Source: an uncultured Collinsella sp.
GTDB lineage: Bacteria > Actinomycetota > Coriobacteriia > Coriobacteriales > Coriobacteriaceae
Length of the DNA: 61,741 bases
Assembly (NCBI GenBank): GCA_902490365.1
Contig: CABUDQ010000005.1
Span: 1-61,741, forward strand
Reading direction: 5' to 3'
Part shown: positions 16,221 through 23,956 of the stretch, in pieces
Position numbering within the stretch: position 1 is the first letter of the stretch
Layout: each line of letters begins with the position of its first letter
Made by a program: the position numbers and the translations under genes
Notes under the pieces: model-generated
Database searches by the model: none
Told to the model about the DNA's origin: nothing
The model's input: only the letters and a program-made list of their open reading frames with translations

Positions 16221-16670
16221 TTACAAGGCATAACTTTCCTCCTTTACCTCAAAGCACGGGCACGCCTTGATCCACTCCTCCGGCTCAATCTCTCCATTAC
16301 CGTTGCGATCCGGCGACAAGTCGCGATGACCGCACACCCGGCAACCGGGGAATCTCTCTTGCAACTGATGCACCAGCAGCCGGAGCGCTGCCCGCTGTTC
16401 CGGTGTCCGTGTGTCCGCCGGGCGTCCCCGGCAGTCCAGGCCGCCTTCGTAGCAAATTCCGATACTCTCCGCATTAAAACCTTTCGCATGTGCCCCGATC
16501 CGTTCCACCGGACGGGTAAGATGCGTTGTTCCATCTTTGCGGATATAGTAATGATAACCTGTCCCGTTAAATCCCCGCCGGCGGTGCATCGTATCCAGAT
16601 CAAAAGCCGTCAACTCCTTGTCTGCCCGCGTTGCAGAACAGTGAATCACAATTAAATGAATCTTCCTCAT
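16221..16670 (-). CDS. N-acetylmuramoyl-L-alanine amidase (Amidase_2)
   Basis: This roughly 149-residue protein is a compact zinc amidase of the T7-lysozyme/PGRP type that cuts the bond between N-acetylmuramate and the stem peptide of peptidoglycan. The first zinc ligand is in VIHCSATR near the N-terminus, the second in GHRDLSPD, and the third is probably the cysteine in ACPCFEV. It has no signal peptide, as in phage-type amidases. I chose the ATG at 16670 (MRKIHLIVIHCS), the usual beginning in this subfamily; an in-frame ATG at 16706 adds 12 residues. It lies in a Bacteroides cassette with smalltalk, HU-HIG and DUF4248. Confidence 0.9.
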   Translation of the reverse strand: MRKIHLIVIHCSATRADKELTAFDLDTMHRRRGFNGTGYHYYIRKDGTTHLTRPVERIGAHAKGFNAESIGICYEGGLDCRGRPADTRTPEQRAALRLLVHQLQERFPGCRVCGHRDLSPDRNGNGEIEPEEWIKACPCFEVKEESYAL

Positions 16671-16734
16671 AAAGCCACTAATTCTAACTATCAATCCCTC
16701 GTACATTGATTACCAACTCTCAACTCTCCACTTC

Positions 16735-17244
16735 TTACACTGTCGGGTCCGGAGCTTCCTCGTCGCCTCCGCCGCCTTCGTTTCCACCGCCACCGGGGGT
16801 GTTGTCCTCTCCTGATCCGTCGCCTTTCTTCTTTTTCGGGGCTTCGAGGTCGAGAAACTCGATCTTGTCACCGGCACGGGTAGACGTTAGGTTGGGGCGG
16901 ACGCTGCTGGAAGGGCGGAAGTTGATCTGTATAGATTTGATATTCTTCACCGTACACTCTTCTTTCGTGGTTGCTCCCAGCGTATGGGCGGATAGGCTGA
17001 ATACACCGAAGTCTCTGATATTGACCGATTTTCCGTCGAAGAGCGCCGCTCGCATTGCCTCCACATAGTTGGTCAGTACGCTTTGGATGTCGCCCAGGGA
17101 GAGGGAACTCTTGTCTTTCATGATGTAGGCGATGCCGTCAAGGTCTACACTTTGGCCCATCGTCACCAGTTGGGGGTGGTACTTCAGCACCCCGTCAATT
17201 TTTCGCGGGTCTTTACGACCCATTCTTTTAAATGGTATTGCCAT
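16735..17244 (-). CDS. HU-HIG family DNA-binding protein with acidic glycine-rich tail
   Basis: This 169-residue protein contains an HU-like fold (about 1-125), recognisable from GDIQSVLTNYVEAM and the beta-arm start GKSVNIRDFGVFSL. It belongs to the longer HU-HIG variant common in Bacteroidetes. Residues 135-169 are low-complexity glycine, glutamate and proline. HU proteins bend and compact DNA, but the role of this variant is not established. It sits upstream of the amidase on the same strand and divergent from DUF4248. A TAnnTTTG box lies about 110 bases upstream. Confidence 0.88.
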   Translation of the reverse strand: MAIPFKRMGRKDPRKIDGVLKYHPQLVTMGQSVDLDGIAYIMKDKSSLSLGDIQSVLTNYVEAMRAALFDGKSVNIRDFGVFSLSAHTLGATTKEECTVKNIKSIQINFRPSSSVRPNLTSTRAGDKIEFLDLEAPKKKKGDGSGEDNTPGGGGNEGGGGDEEAPDPTV

Positions 17245-17351
17245 GATGATAAATTAAAGATTTAGAAAAATATAAATTAATAATTACTGATTGCTGTCAC
17301 TCGATCAGTGTCGGGAGAGAGAATGAGCTCTGTTTCTTTCTTTCGATGTGT

Positions 17352-17359
17352 CAAAGGTA
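17352..17359 (-). promoter_or_regulatory. Bacteroidetes -7 box for the HU-HIG gene
   Basis: The minus strand reads TACCTTTG, matching TAnnTTTG, about 110 bases before the HU-HIG start. The 10-base repeats at 17384-17410 begin just upstream of it, in the -33 region. Confidence 0.4.
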
Positions 17360-17383
17360 GCCTATTCTTAAGCCATGAGAATA

Positions 17384-17410
17384 CGTACTTTATCGTACTT
17401 CGTCGTACTT
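17384..17410. repeat. Three direct repeats of CGTACTT with 10-base period
   Basis: CGTACTT occurs at 17384, 17394 and 17404, exactly one helical turn apart, in the divergent region between the HU-HIG gene and DUF4248. The position and spacing suggest binding sites for a regulator. Confidence 0.55.
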
Positions 17411-17463
17411 TCTTTCAGAATGTATTTACTTTCTTTCTGATTGATTTTATTTTACTTATTTGC

Positions 17464-17494
17464 TTGTGTGCGCAAATATGTTTTAGTATATTTG
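17464..17494 (+). promoter_or_regulatory. Bacteroidetes promoter for DUF4248
   Basis: TTG at 17464-17466, a 20-base spacer and TATATTTG at 17487-17494 match the Bacteroidetes -33/-7 promoter, 29 bases before the DUF4248 start. Confidence 0.5.
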
Positions 17495-17522
17495 GAGTAC
17501 GAAAGAACTTAAAAACAACGAT

Positions 17523-17768
17523 ATGAAAACAGAAAAAGAAGAAGCGGAAGAAGAACCGTTTGTCATCCGTCCGTATTTGAAGTCGGAGCTGGCTCACAAG
17601 TACAATCCACATTTGCCATTGATTTATGCCATGCAGAAACTACGGGGATGGATCAGAAATAATAAAGAACTTTATGACGCTATGTATAGCGGTGGAGAAG
17701 GAAAAAACGATCATGCTTATAGCAGCAGACAGGTGAGGCTGATCGTGAAGTTTCTCGATGAGCCGTGA
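17523..17768 (+). CDS. DUF4248 family protein
   Basis: This 81-residue protein has an acidic, lysine-rich start and the family core FVIRPYLKSELAHKY, followed by a segment predicted to fold as helices (AMQKLRGWIRNN) and a closing RQVRLIVKFLDEP. DUF4248 proteins are small, apparently DNA-associated partners in Bacteroides, found divergent from HU-HIG/amidase genes and next to DUF3987-type proteins. That arrangement is present here. The exact function is unknown. It has its own promoter. Confidence 0.82.
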   Translation: MKTEKEEAEEEPFVIRPYLKSELAHKYNPHLPLIYAMQKLRGWIRNNKELYDAMYSGGEGKNDHAYSSRQVRLIVKFLDEP

Positions 17769-17819
17769 ATCTGTTTTTCGATGAGTCGTCCGTCTGTAAG
17801 GAAGAAAAAGAAATTAGCT

Positions 17820-17885
17820 ATTAGCATATTTCGATTAGCTATTAGCTAATTTGTTTTTGCTAATAGCTAATTTCGATATGCTAAT
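17820..17885. repeat. 27-base inverted repeat, AT-rich
   Basis: Arms at 17820-17846 and 17859-17885 are near-identical inverted copies built from the words ATTAGC and TTCGAT, with a 12-base loop; a further ATTAGCTA lies just before the left arm. It lies in the gap between convergent DUF4248 and the HTH-protein fragment. It may act as a shared terminator or be a small repeat element. Confidence 0.65.
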
Positions 17886-17943
17886 AAGACTTATTGTTTT
17901 TTTTCTTGTGACAATGAAGTAAAAGTCACGAATTTCCCCTTTC

Positions 17944-17969
17944 AAAGTCCAGTAAAGTCCAGAAAGTCC
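17944..17969. repeat. Three direct repeats of AAAGTCC
   Basis: AAAGTCC occurs at 17944, 17954 and 17963, immediately after the stop of the HTH-protein fragment on the minus strand. The 9-10 base period resembles a protein-binding array. Confidence 0.45.
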
Positions 17970-17972
17970 ATA

Positions 17973-18208
17973 TTAGATTTTCAGAATATACGAACCGTGA
18001 CCTAACTTGCTGATTCTCCCTGCTTTAATGCCTTTATTCAATAAGTAGTAAACGGTGCTTCTTGAGAGGTTCAATTCCTCTCCCAAAGCACATGCTTCTT
18101 TGGCTGAAAAACTCTTTTTGAGTTTCGTCAGAAGTCGCGAGAGATTATCGGGCGATTGTAATGGTTTCGTATCTTCGGCAGAGCTTTTTACCGAAGTACT
18201 GACCAGTT
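17973..18208 (-). CDS. C-terminal HTH fragment, probably of a DUF3987-type protein (truncated)
   Basis: The minus strand is open from the stop TAA at 17973-17975 up to about 18,208 and encodes a 78-residue C-terminus ending in LGHGSYILKI. A helix-turn-helix is visible in FSAKEACALGEELNLSRSTVYYL (described here by its halves FSAKEACALG and LNLSRSTVYYL). Bacteroides DUF3987/VirE-like proteins end this way and are normally found next to DUF4248, so this is probably the tail of such a gene. The frame enters unrelated GC-rich sequence at the junction, so the gene is cut. The family assignment is inference from context. Confidence 0.6.
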
Positions 18209-18211
18209 TAC
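18203..18211. other. Junction between Bacteroides-like and Collinsella-like sequence
   Basis: Base composition, codon use and gene families switch here within a few bases. The minus-strand HTH gene on the left and the plus-strand SPFH gene on the right are both cut at this point. No integrase, IS end or target duplication is visible. I read it as an assembly chimera. Confidence 0.85.
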
Positions 18212-18775
18212 ATCCCCGGCCACACCACCGAGCTCGCCCGCGCGCTCAACGAGGTCCTCTCTGCCGACTGGCGTGACCTGCGCGGCGTCGAGATCGTGAG
18301 CTTTGGCGTCAACTCCATCGCTGCCTCGCAAGAGGACGAGCAGATGATCAAGGACCTGCAGAAAGCCGCCGTCATGCGCGATCCCACTATGGCGGCAGCC
18401 AACATTGCCAGCGCCCAGAGCGACGCAATGCGCGCGGCAGCCGCCAATCCCAACGGCGCGATGGCAGGCTTTATGGGCATGGGCATGGCAGGTGGCATGG
18501 GCGGCATGAACGCCAGCCAGCTGTTCGCCGCCGGCCAGGCACAGCAGCAGGCCGCCCCGCAGCCGGCTCCGGCACCCGCTCCCGCACCGGCTCCTGCCGC
18601 TGCCCCCGCGGCCGGCACATGGACCTGCAGCTGCGGCGCCACCAACACCGGCAAGTTCTGCTCCGAGTGCGGCAGTCCCGCACCCGCCCCGGCACCGGCC
18701 AAGTGGTTCTGCCCCAACTGCGGCAGCGAAAACGGCGGCAAGTTCTGCAGCAACTGCGGAACGCCCAGGCCCTAG
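18209..18775 (+). CDS. SPFH-domain protein with C-terminal zinc ribbons (5' truncated)
   Basis: The frame is open from the junction and encodes 188 residues beginning YIPGHTTELARAL. It matches the second half of the large SPFH (band-7-like) proteins often annotated as virion core protein/YdjI-like: the end of the SPFH domain with RGVEIVSFGVNSI, a methionine- and alanine-rich linker, a proline-alanine tract, and two zinc ribbons (CSCGATNTGKFCSECG and CPNCGSENGGKFCSNCG). Such proteins are thought to organise membranes or bind targets through the ribbons. About half of the gene is missing because of the junction, not because of a natural start. Confidence 0.85.
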   Translation, partial: YIPGHTTELARALNEVLSADWRDLRGVEIVSFGVNSIAASQEDEQMIKDLQKAAVMRDPTMAAANIASAQSDAMRAAAANPNGAMAGFMGMGMAGGMGGMNASQLFAAGQAQQQAAPQPAPAPAPAPAPAAAPAAGTWTCSCGATNTGKFCSECGSPAPAPAPAKWFCPNCGSENGGKFCSNCGTPRP

Positions 18776-18855
18776 CCCCTCTATCTGGTAATTGGCGGGG
18801 GATCCGCCACCCCCACATTTGCTTCTATGGGTTTCGTTCGATAAAGGAGGACACC

Positions 18856-19698
18856 ATGAAGACAACGTTCAAAAAGTCCGTACTCGCATTTCTGACATGC
18901 GTCCTTGCGCTCGCCTTTGCCCTGACGGGCTGCAGCGGCGGCGGCAAAGACCCCAAGGCCAACTTCGTCGGCAGCTGGGAACTCTCGGGTGGAACCCTGG
19001 AGGGCGAAGAACTGACCGATGAGTACATGAAGATGCTCGAGGATTGGGGTGTACACTGCGTCCTGATTCTCGATGAGGATGGTACAGGTGCCCTCGACCT
19101 GTTCCTTGAAGTCGTCGACCTTAAATGGGAGGCAAAGGACGCCACCACCGTAACCATCACCGCCGAAGACGAGTCGCATGACATGAAGCTCAAGGACGGC
19201 AAGCTCATCCTCGAAGAGGATGACGGCAATCTTGTCTTTACCAAGTCCGACAAGGACCTGTCCGGCACGGTGAAGAAGGATCGCGAGGCGGCCGAGAAGG
19301 AAGAAGAGATCGACGAGGCCGTCGAAGACGACGACGTCCAGAAGATTGAAATCTCCCCCGCCGTCACCGTTGCCGATGACGACCTGTGCACCATTACCAT
19401 CACCGAGAAGTTCAAGGACGAGTGGGGCGACATCGGTTTTGTCGTCAACATCACCAACAAGAGCGACAAGGACCTGACCTTCTACGCCCCCAGCGGCAAG
19501 ACCAACGTCAACGGCACCATGAAGGAACCCTGGTTCTCGGCTCACCTGATGCCCGGTACCAACGCCACTGAGGAATTCACGTTCTCGAACGGCACGCTCG
19601 ATAGCCTTGACGACCTGGTCAATACGACCATCGGCATCGACGCCTACCTGACCGATTCCTACGAGGACGTTGCCTCCTACAGCGCAACCATCGCGTAA
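18856..19698 (+). CDS. Predicted lipoprotein, acidic, unknown function
   Basis: This 280-residue protein starts at an ATG five bases after AAAGGAGG. It has a lipoprotein signal ending LTGC, so it should be membrane-anchored and surface-exposed. A first domain (about 35-135) starts with FVGSWELSGG and resembles a small beta-sandwich found in actinobacterial lipoproteins. A lysine- and glutamate-rich linker (140-165) leads to a second beta-rich domain (about 170-280) with FVVNITNKSDKDLTFY, similar in pattern to the DUF4352/DUF5067 immunoglobulin-like fold. No specific function can be given. Confidence 0.75.
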   Translation: MKTTFKKSVLAFLTCVLALAFALTGCSGGGKDPKANFVGSWELSGGTLEGEELTDEYMKMLEDWGVHCVLILDEDGTGALDLFLEVVDLKWEAKDATTVTITAEDESHDMKLKDGKLILEEDDGNLVFTKSDKDLSGTVKKDREAAEKEEEIDEAVEDDDVQKIEISPAVTVADDDLCTITITEKFKDEWGDIGFVVNITNKSDKDLTFYAPSGKTNVNGTMKEPWFSAHLMPGTNATEEFTFSNGTLDSLDDLVNTTIGIDAYLTDSYEDVASYSATIA

Positions 19699-19748
19699 CG
19701 GCACGTAACATCAGCCGCGGATTGGCGGACACATCCGCGCACACCAGA

Positions 19749-19788
19749 CGGGGCCGCAGGAGATGATCCTGCGGCCCCGCCGCTTTTA
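19749..19788 (+). terminator. Intrinsic terminator
   Basis: A GC-rich 13-base stem (CGGGGCCGCAGGA and its complement, 19749-19761 and 19767-19779) with a five-base loop is followed shortly by TTTT. It ends the lipoprotein gene and faces the convergent response-regulator gene. Confidence 0.85.
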
Positions 19789-19807
19789 TGCCGATGCGTA
19801 ACGAGCG

Positions 19808-20428
19808 CTAGCGCTCCATGTTGGGAACGATGCTGCCCTCGGTCACCGCATGCACGGCCAGGCGCATGATGTTGTCGTAGCCGGTCTTGCTCAGGATCTC
19901 CGAGATGCGGCGCTTGATGGTGCCCTCGCTCATAAACAGCTCGGCCGCAATCTCGCGGCGGCTTTTACCCTCGCAGGCAAGGCGCAAGATCGACAGCTCG
20001 ACATCGTCGAGGGCCGCCGTGCCCGAAAAGATGCTCTCGGGCGGCTTGGGAAACGTGCAGTAACCCGCCAGCGTGGAGCGCATCACGGCGAATAGCTCGT
20101 CGATACCGACGTTCTTGTACACAAAGCTGTCGACGCCCGCCTCGCGGGCCTGATCGACAAAGGTGATCTCGGGCATGCCTGTCATGATAATGATGCGACA
20201 CTCGGGCAGCTGCTCCTTGATGCGTGCCGCCGCCACGATGCCGTTGGAATCATGCTCGGTGCACACGTCCATCAGTATCATGTCCGGGCGCTCCTTGAGC
20301 GCGACACCCAAGGCCTCGGAGGCATCGGCGATCGCGGCAACGACGGTCATATCGGGCTGGTCGCCAACGGAGCGCGCCAGGCTCTCGCGCAGGATGGCCT
20401 GATCTTCGACAATTAACACGCGGATCAT
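19808..20428 (-). CDS. NarL/LuxR-family response regulator
   Basis: This 206-residue protein has an N-terminal receiver domain with acidic pocket ED (8-9), phospho-acceptor D54 in LMDVC, the switch threonine in IIMTGMPE and the lysine in SFVYKN. The C-terminal LuxR-type helix-turn-helix lies around 138-195 (VELSILRLACEGKSRREIA, then EGTIKRRISEILSKTG). Its ATG overlaps the stop of the kinase gene by four bases, so it is translated together with its partner. Targets are unknown. Confidence 0.93.
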   Translation of the reverse strand: MIRVLIVEDQAILRESLARSVGDQPDMTVVAAIADASEALGVALKERPDMILMDVCTEHDSNGIVAAARIKEQLPECRIIIMTGMPEITFVDQAREAGVDSFVYKNVGIDELFAVMRSTLAGYCTFPKPPESIFSGTAALDDVELSILRLACEGKSRREIAAELFMSEGTIKRRISEILSKTGYDNIMRLAVHAVTEGSIVPNMER

Positions 20429-21924
20429 GAGTTTCTCCTTTGGGACGTGTCGCTAGCGTTAAGCGGAATGGATACCGTAAGCGTAAAGGGCGGGGTGGCG
20501 TGGACCTCTAGGCTGCCACCCAGATCTTGCGCGACATGCCTCATACCTGGGATACCCGTTCCCTCGCGATACGATACGGGGGCCGGGGACCCGTCGTTAG
20601 AAATCGTCATGTGCGCGACGGCGTCAGCATCCGTCCTCTCCTGCCACAAGCGCACATGGACCCGATGCGCCTGCGCATGCTTGGTGGCGTTGGTCGAGGC
20701 CTCGCGGATAATCTGCAAAAAGGCAGCGGCGACACGCGCGTCCTCAGGCAGCGCACCCTCAACATCGATCTGCACGCTCACCAGGCCAAAAGCATGGACG
20801 ATATCGCCCAGTTGCTCTGCCGGTTCGGTGTCGCCCCCGCTGCGCAGATCGGCAGCGATTGAGCGCAGCAGCGGGTCGATCTGCTCGAGCGACTCGTCGT
20901 CCAAGCGCCCCTCCTCCAAATAGCGATGAAGGATTGATAGGCGCTGGCCGATCACATCGTGAACGCGGGTGCGCATGCGCAGATAGGCCACATTGTCGGC
21001 AACTTTTTTGACTTCTTCGATCTGGGCCTGGAGCTCTTGGCCCGCAAGCTCAAGCAGGTGATTGGCCTGCGCCAGGCGGTCATGCGCATGCGCATACTCT
21101 GTCACGTCCAGACCGATTATGCGCTCGAACGAACGGCCCGAGACCATAACGTCATCGCACACAAACAGGCGAATCTCGGCGGGAGAAACCTCGACCACCG
21201 CACGCGCCTCACCAAAGCGGTCCAGGTTGATCCGCACGCGGTTCTTACCGCCTTCGGGCATTTGCATGCTGAGCTTGCGCAGGTCGTTCCATGTACCGCT
21301 CATATCGCCTAGGTCGGTGGGCATATGAAGCTCCGCCAGGTTTTTGCGCATGCAGCGGTTCATGAGCAGTGGACGGCCCCTCGAGTCCAGATACAGGATG
21401 CCCACGGGAATCACGTTGATGGTTTCAATCGTCGAGAACGCGGTGATATCCTCTTGGCGGTTACGGACGTCCATCAAGAGCGCCGCGACGGAACGGAACA
21501 GGAAGAACGCTCCCTCTGCGATAAGAACAACGGCCCACACCGAGCCCATGGCAAAAACCACCGGCGGTGTCACGGCGCCAGCAAGCAGCAGCTCGGCCAG
21601 CATGACAGGGCGACGATAGCGCACCATAAGGACCACGCCATAGGCAAAGATCGCGGCATTGAGCCACAGCACTCCGCCCATTGCCCTGGCGCAAACGTCA
21701 AGCGGCGCCACCAGATACGAGCCAGACGACGCGAATAAGATGAGCGCCGAAATCATCAGGTGAAGCACAAGGCTCGTCTCGTAGGCGCAAATCACCTTAC
21801 GGTTATAGGACGAGCGGCGCGATGCGATGAGCGGGACGTGGATCATCTGCAGACACGCAGCCAGGGCAAAGACAACATCGAGCGCAACGATTTGGGGAAG
21901 GATGAACGAAATCTGCATCGTCAC
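20425..21924 (-). CDS. Sensor histidine kinase, HisKA_3 type with membrane sensor
   Basis: This 499-residue protein has about six hydrophobic helices in residues 5-165 and a PAS-like segment (about 175-275). The HisKA_3 phospho-acceptor motif is RVHDVIGQRLS. The ATPase domain has an N-box-like REASTNATKHA and a G-box GTGIPGMRHVAQDLGG. It should phosphorylate the NarL-type regulator encoded immediately downstream, with which it overlaps by ATGA. Its own start overlaps the end of a second, degenerate kinase-like gene by four bases, so the three genes form one translationally coupled operon. The signal is unknown. Confidence 0.9.
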   Translation of the reverse strand: MTMQISFILPQIVALDVVFALAACLQMIHVPLIASRRSSYNRKVICAYETSLVLHLMISALILFASSGSYLVAPLDVCARAMGGVLWLNAAIFAYGVVLMVRYRRPVMLAELLLAGAVTPPVVFAMGSVWAVVLIAEGAFFLFRSVAALLMDVRNRQEDITAFSTIETINVIPVGILYLDSRGRPLLMNRCMRKNLAELHMPTDLGDMSGTWNDLRKLSMQMPEGGKNRVRINLDRFGEARAVVEVSPAEIRLFVCDDVMVSGRSFERIIGLDVTEYAHAHDRLAQANHLLELAGQELQAQIEEVKKVADNVAYLRMRTRVHDVIGQRLSILHRYLEEGRLDDESLEQIDPLLRSIAADLRSGGDTEPAEQLGDIVHAFGLVSVQIDVEGALPEDARVAAAFLQIIREASTNATKHAQAHRVHVRLWQERTDADAVAHMTISNDGSPAPVSYREGTGIPGMRHVAQDLGGSLEVHATPPFTLTVSIPLNASDTSQRRNS

Positions 21925-23408
21925 TCACCCGCCCTCGGCATCAAGACGATCATGCGCAGCTGGCCGGGCTCGCCCTCAAGGCGGTATGCCACGTTGCGCC
22001 CTTGCAGAGCGCTTTCGAGCTCTTGCGCAGCGGGCGTCTGCGAAAGATCTTCATCATCGTTGGAAAAAAGCGTGGCGCGCAGCTCGACACTGCACCGGTC
22101 ATGGTCGCCCAAGTGATACATAAGCGCCGGATGGTCGGTGGTGTAGGCAAAAAACGCAAAGTCATACACGCAGTCGTACAGGGCGCTTACCGTACTGGCG
22201 TGCATCGGGCGCCGTATGGCGATAATCGAGGCGCAATCGACATCGATGGTGCGTAGGTCACTTGCAAGCTCGTTGGCGATGAGCTGAATGCGGTCGCGGT
22301 CAAAACCGCTCTCCCCGTGCTGTGCCAACGTGAGCGACCCCTTGCGTTTGCAATAGGCGACGAGCATCTTGGCGCGCTGCAGCATGCGGTAACGCTCGTG
22401 CGAAGATGCCTCATCGGTCAACGGCGGCAGCGAGCTCAGCAGGTCGTACATCCCTTCGAGCGCACGGGCAAGCGCTTGGTCCACGTCTTGGACCAGTAAG
22501 GTCTCGGCCTCTTGGTCTGCCAAATGTGTCTTAAGGTCGTAGTCGGCGGCAAGCAGCTCATTTTGGCGTTGCAGCTCCATGCGACGATGCGCCAGTTCGC
22601 GATTGAGTTCGTTGAGCTCCGAGACGTCCTGGGCAAGGAGAGCCGATCCACCCAGCAGCGGAAAGGCGCGATACATTACATCGGGATCGGACGCCACGGC
22701 AAAGGCGTGAGCGTGCCCGTGCTCTTGGACCCGCAACTCCTCACGCACGCCTACCGGCATTGGCTTTGACACCGGCGTGACATAGACTTCCTGCAGGTCA
22801 CGCGTTAGAACTTTGAGGTCAAGCGGCAAGGTGCCGAAAATACCGGCGATATCGTGGTACGACGGGATGACACCGCAATCGAGACAGATTTCCATCGCCA
22901 CCACGCACAGGACGCAGTAGACAAGTGAAAAATTAAGCCTCCATGCCCAGGGCACACGCAGCGCATATGAAATGGCAAAGAACGCGCCGCCCAATAGGAC
23001 AAGCGCGGCCGTGCCCGAGAAACGCTGAATACGAAAAGACGAGGACCGTCCTACCAAGATAAAAAAGGCAACGAAGTTAAAGGCTGTCCATACCAGAACG
23101 GTACCGTAGCCCCAACCATATGTGTAATCGTTGCTCCAGGTTCCACTCGATCGATCGAAATGGAAGACCTGCTGATGAACATCGTTAGTAAGCACAAAGC
23201 CGATAAGCAGGACAGCCATGACCCACAAAACGGTGCGGTACCGACGCCCCATACGATGCTGTTCCAAACCCGCGAGGCGCAGACCGCACAGCTGGTAGAT
23301 CAGCGGAATGAGCGTCATGGGCACGTAGTACAGGTACCACAGCACGGTGGCATAGAACGGCGTGAACGACTTATATTTGAGGATGACCTCGATCATCCAC
23401 AGGCACAA
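21921..23408 (-). CDS. Degenerate histidine-kinase-like protein (main part, 5' end frameshifted)
   Basis: This frame encodes about 495 residues: several membrane helices, a soluble sensor region (about 190-265), a coiled coil (ELNRELAHRRMELQRQNELL), then a dimerisation/ATPase-like region. Neither a phospho-acceptor histidine motif nor N- and G-boxes can be seen where the neighbouring kinase has them; the N-box position reads LYDCVYDFAFFAY. It is therefore probably a non-catalytic partner. The frame starts only with TTG and its first residues continue the membrane segment encoded in another frame at 23393-23719, so a one-base shift around 23,395-23,400 has split the gene. Confidence 0.75.
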   Translation of the reverse strand: MCLWMIEVILKYKSFTPFYATVLWYLYYVPMTLIPLIYQLCGLRLAGLEQHRMGRRYRTVLWVMAVLLIGFVLTNDVHQQVFHFDRSSGTWSNDYTYGWGYGTVLVWTAFNFVAFFILVGRSSSFRIQRFSGTAALVLLGGAFFAISYALRVPWAWRLNFSLVYCVLCVVAMEICLDCGVIPSYHDIAGIFGTLPLDLKVLTRDLQEVYVTPVSKPMPVGVREELRVQEHGHAHAFAVASDPDVMYRAFPLLGGSALLAQDVSELNELNRELAHRRMELQRQNELLAADYDLKTHLADQEAETLLVQDVDQALARALEGMYDLLSSLPPLTDEASSHERYRMLQRAKMLVAYCKRKGSLTLAQHGESGFDRDRIQLIANELASDLRTIDVDCASIIAIRRPMHASTVSALYDCVYDFAFFAYTTDHPALMYHLGDHDRCSVELRATLFSNDDEDLSQTPAAQELESALQGRNVAYRLEGEPGQLRMIVLMPRAGE

Positions 23409-23719
23409 ATGGCGGCGATGGCAACAAGGCGGCGGCGCAAGACGTAGTCCAAGCAGCGTAGGTACGCCAACACACCCCAGATTGAAAATGCAATTGCGGC
23501 GACAAGCAGCGGGAGAGAGCTCGAGTGGACGAGCGCATCCACGACCTCTTCGGACACCTCGCTATAGGCGGGCACGGCGTTAGAAAGTTTGGGGTCGAAG
23601 GCGAACAGCGCCGGCAAGACTGCCAAAACCATGAGGAACAGCGCGGTGATGGCGCCGGCGATAGCAAAGACGCGGTGACGGTACACCCGATGTGTTATGC
23701 CAACAAGGAATCGCGGCAT
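23393..23719 (-). CDS. N-terminal membrane part of the degenerate kinase (frameshift fragment)
   Basis: The frame from ATG 23719 encodes about 108 residues with a first helix (FAIAGAITALFLMVLAVLPA), an extracellular stretch and a second helix, ending in VAIAAICACG. It overlaps the next frame by 16 bases. Restoring one C in the GCC-TG region would join AICA directly to LWMIEVILKY and give an unbroken 7TM-like sensor. Either the consensus has lost a base or the gene is decaying. The exact start is uncertain: an ATG at 23803 is also in frame, and neither has a good Shine-Dalgarno site. Confidence 0.6.
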   Translation of the reverse strand: MPRFLVGITHRVYRHRVFAIAGAITALFLMVLAVLPALFAFDPKLSNAVPAYSEVSEEVVDALVHSSSLPLLVAAIAFSIWGVLAYLRCLDYVLRRRLVAIAAICACG

Positions 23720-23889
23720 GGCGAAGAGCCTGCCGCCCCTGGGATCCGCCACGGGTGCGGATCGGGCGGCCGCGTGACCGATATGTCGCTCGCAGGTACC
23801 CATAGTGCTTTTAGTGTACCGACAGGCGGGCCCAAAAAGCGGGCCACATGTCCCAAAATCCGCCGACGGCAAAGGGTGTCCCCAGCGAC

Positions 23890-23918
23890 TAGTCGTTTAA
23901 GAACGTCCCCAATGACTA
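23890..23918. repeat. GGGGAC-core hairpin repeat
   Basis: The stem ends TAGTCG/TGACTA enclose TTTAAGAACGTCCCCAA (plus strand). A further unit half, GTGTCCCCAGCGACT, precedes it from 23877. This is the same family as 24031, 45512 and 53998. Confidence 0.75.
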
Positions 23919-23956
23919 AGACAAAACGAGCGAGGATTTTTGGACGCCCAAATGGC

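Noticed and set aside
17384..17410. CRISPR-like short repeats
   Set aside because: Units are only 7 bases with 3-base spacers, and no cas genes are nearby.
18150..18260. Horizontal transfer or prophage boundary at the composition break
   Set aside because: No integrase, tRNA, direct repeat or IS end is present, and both border genes are truncated. A chimera explains this better.
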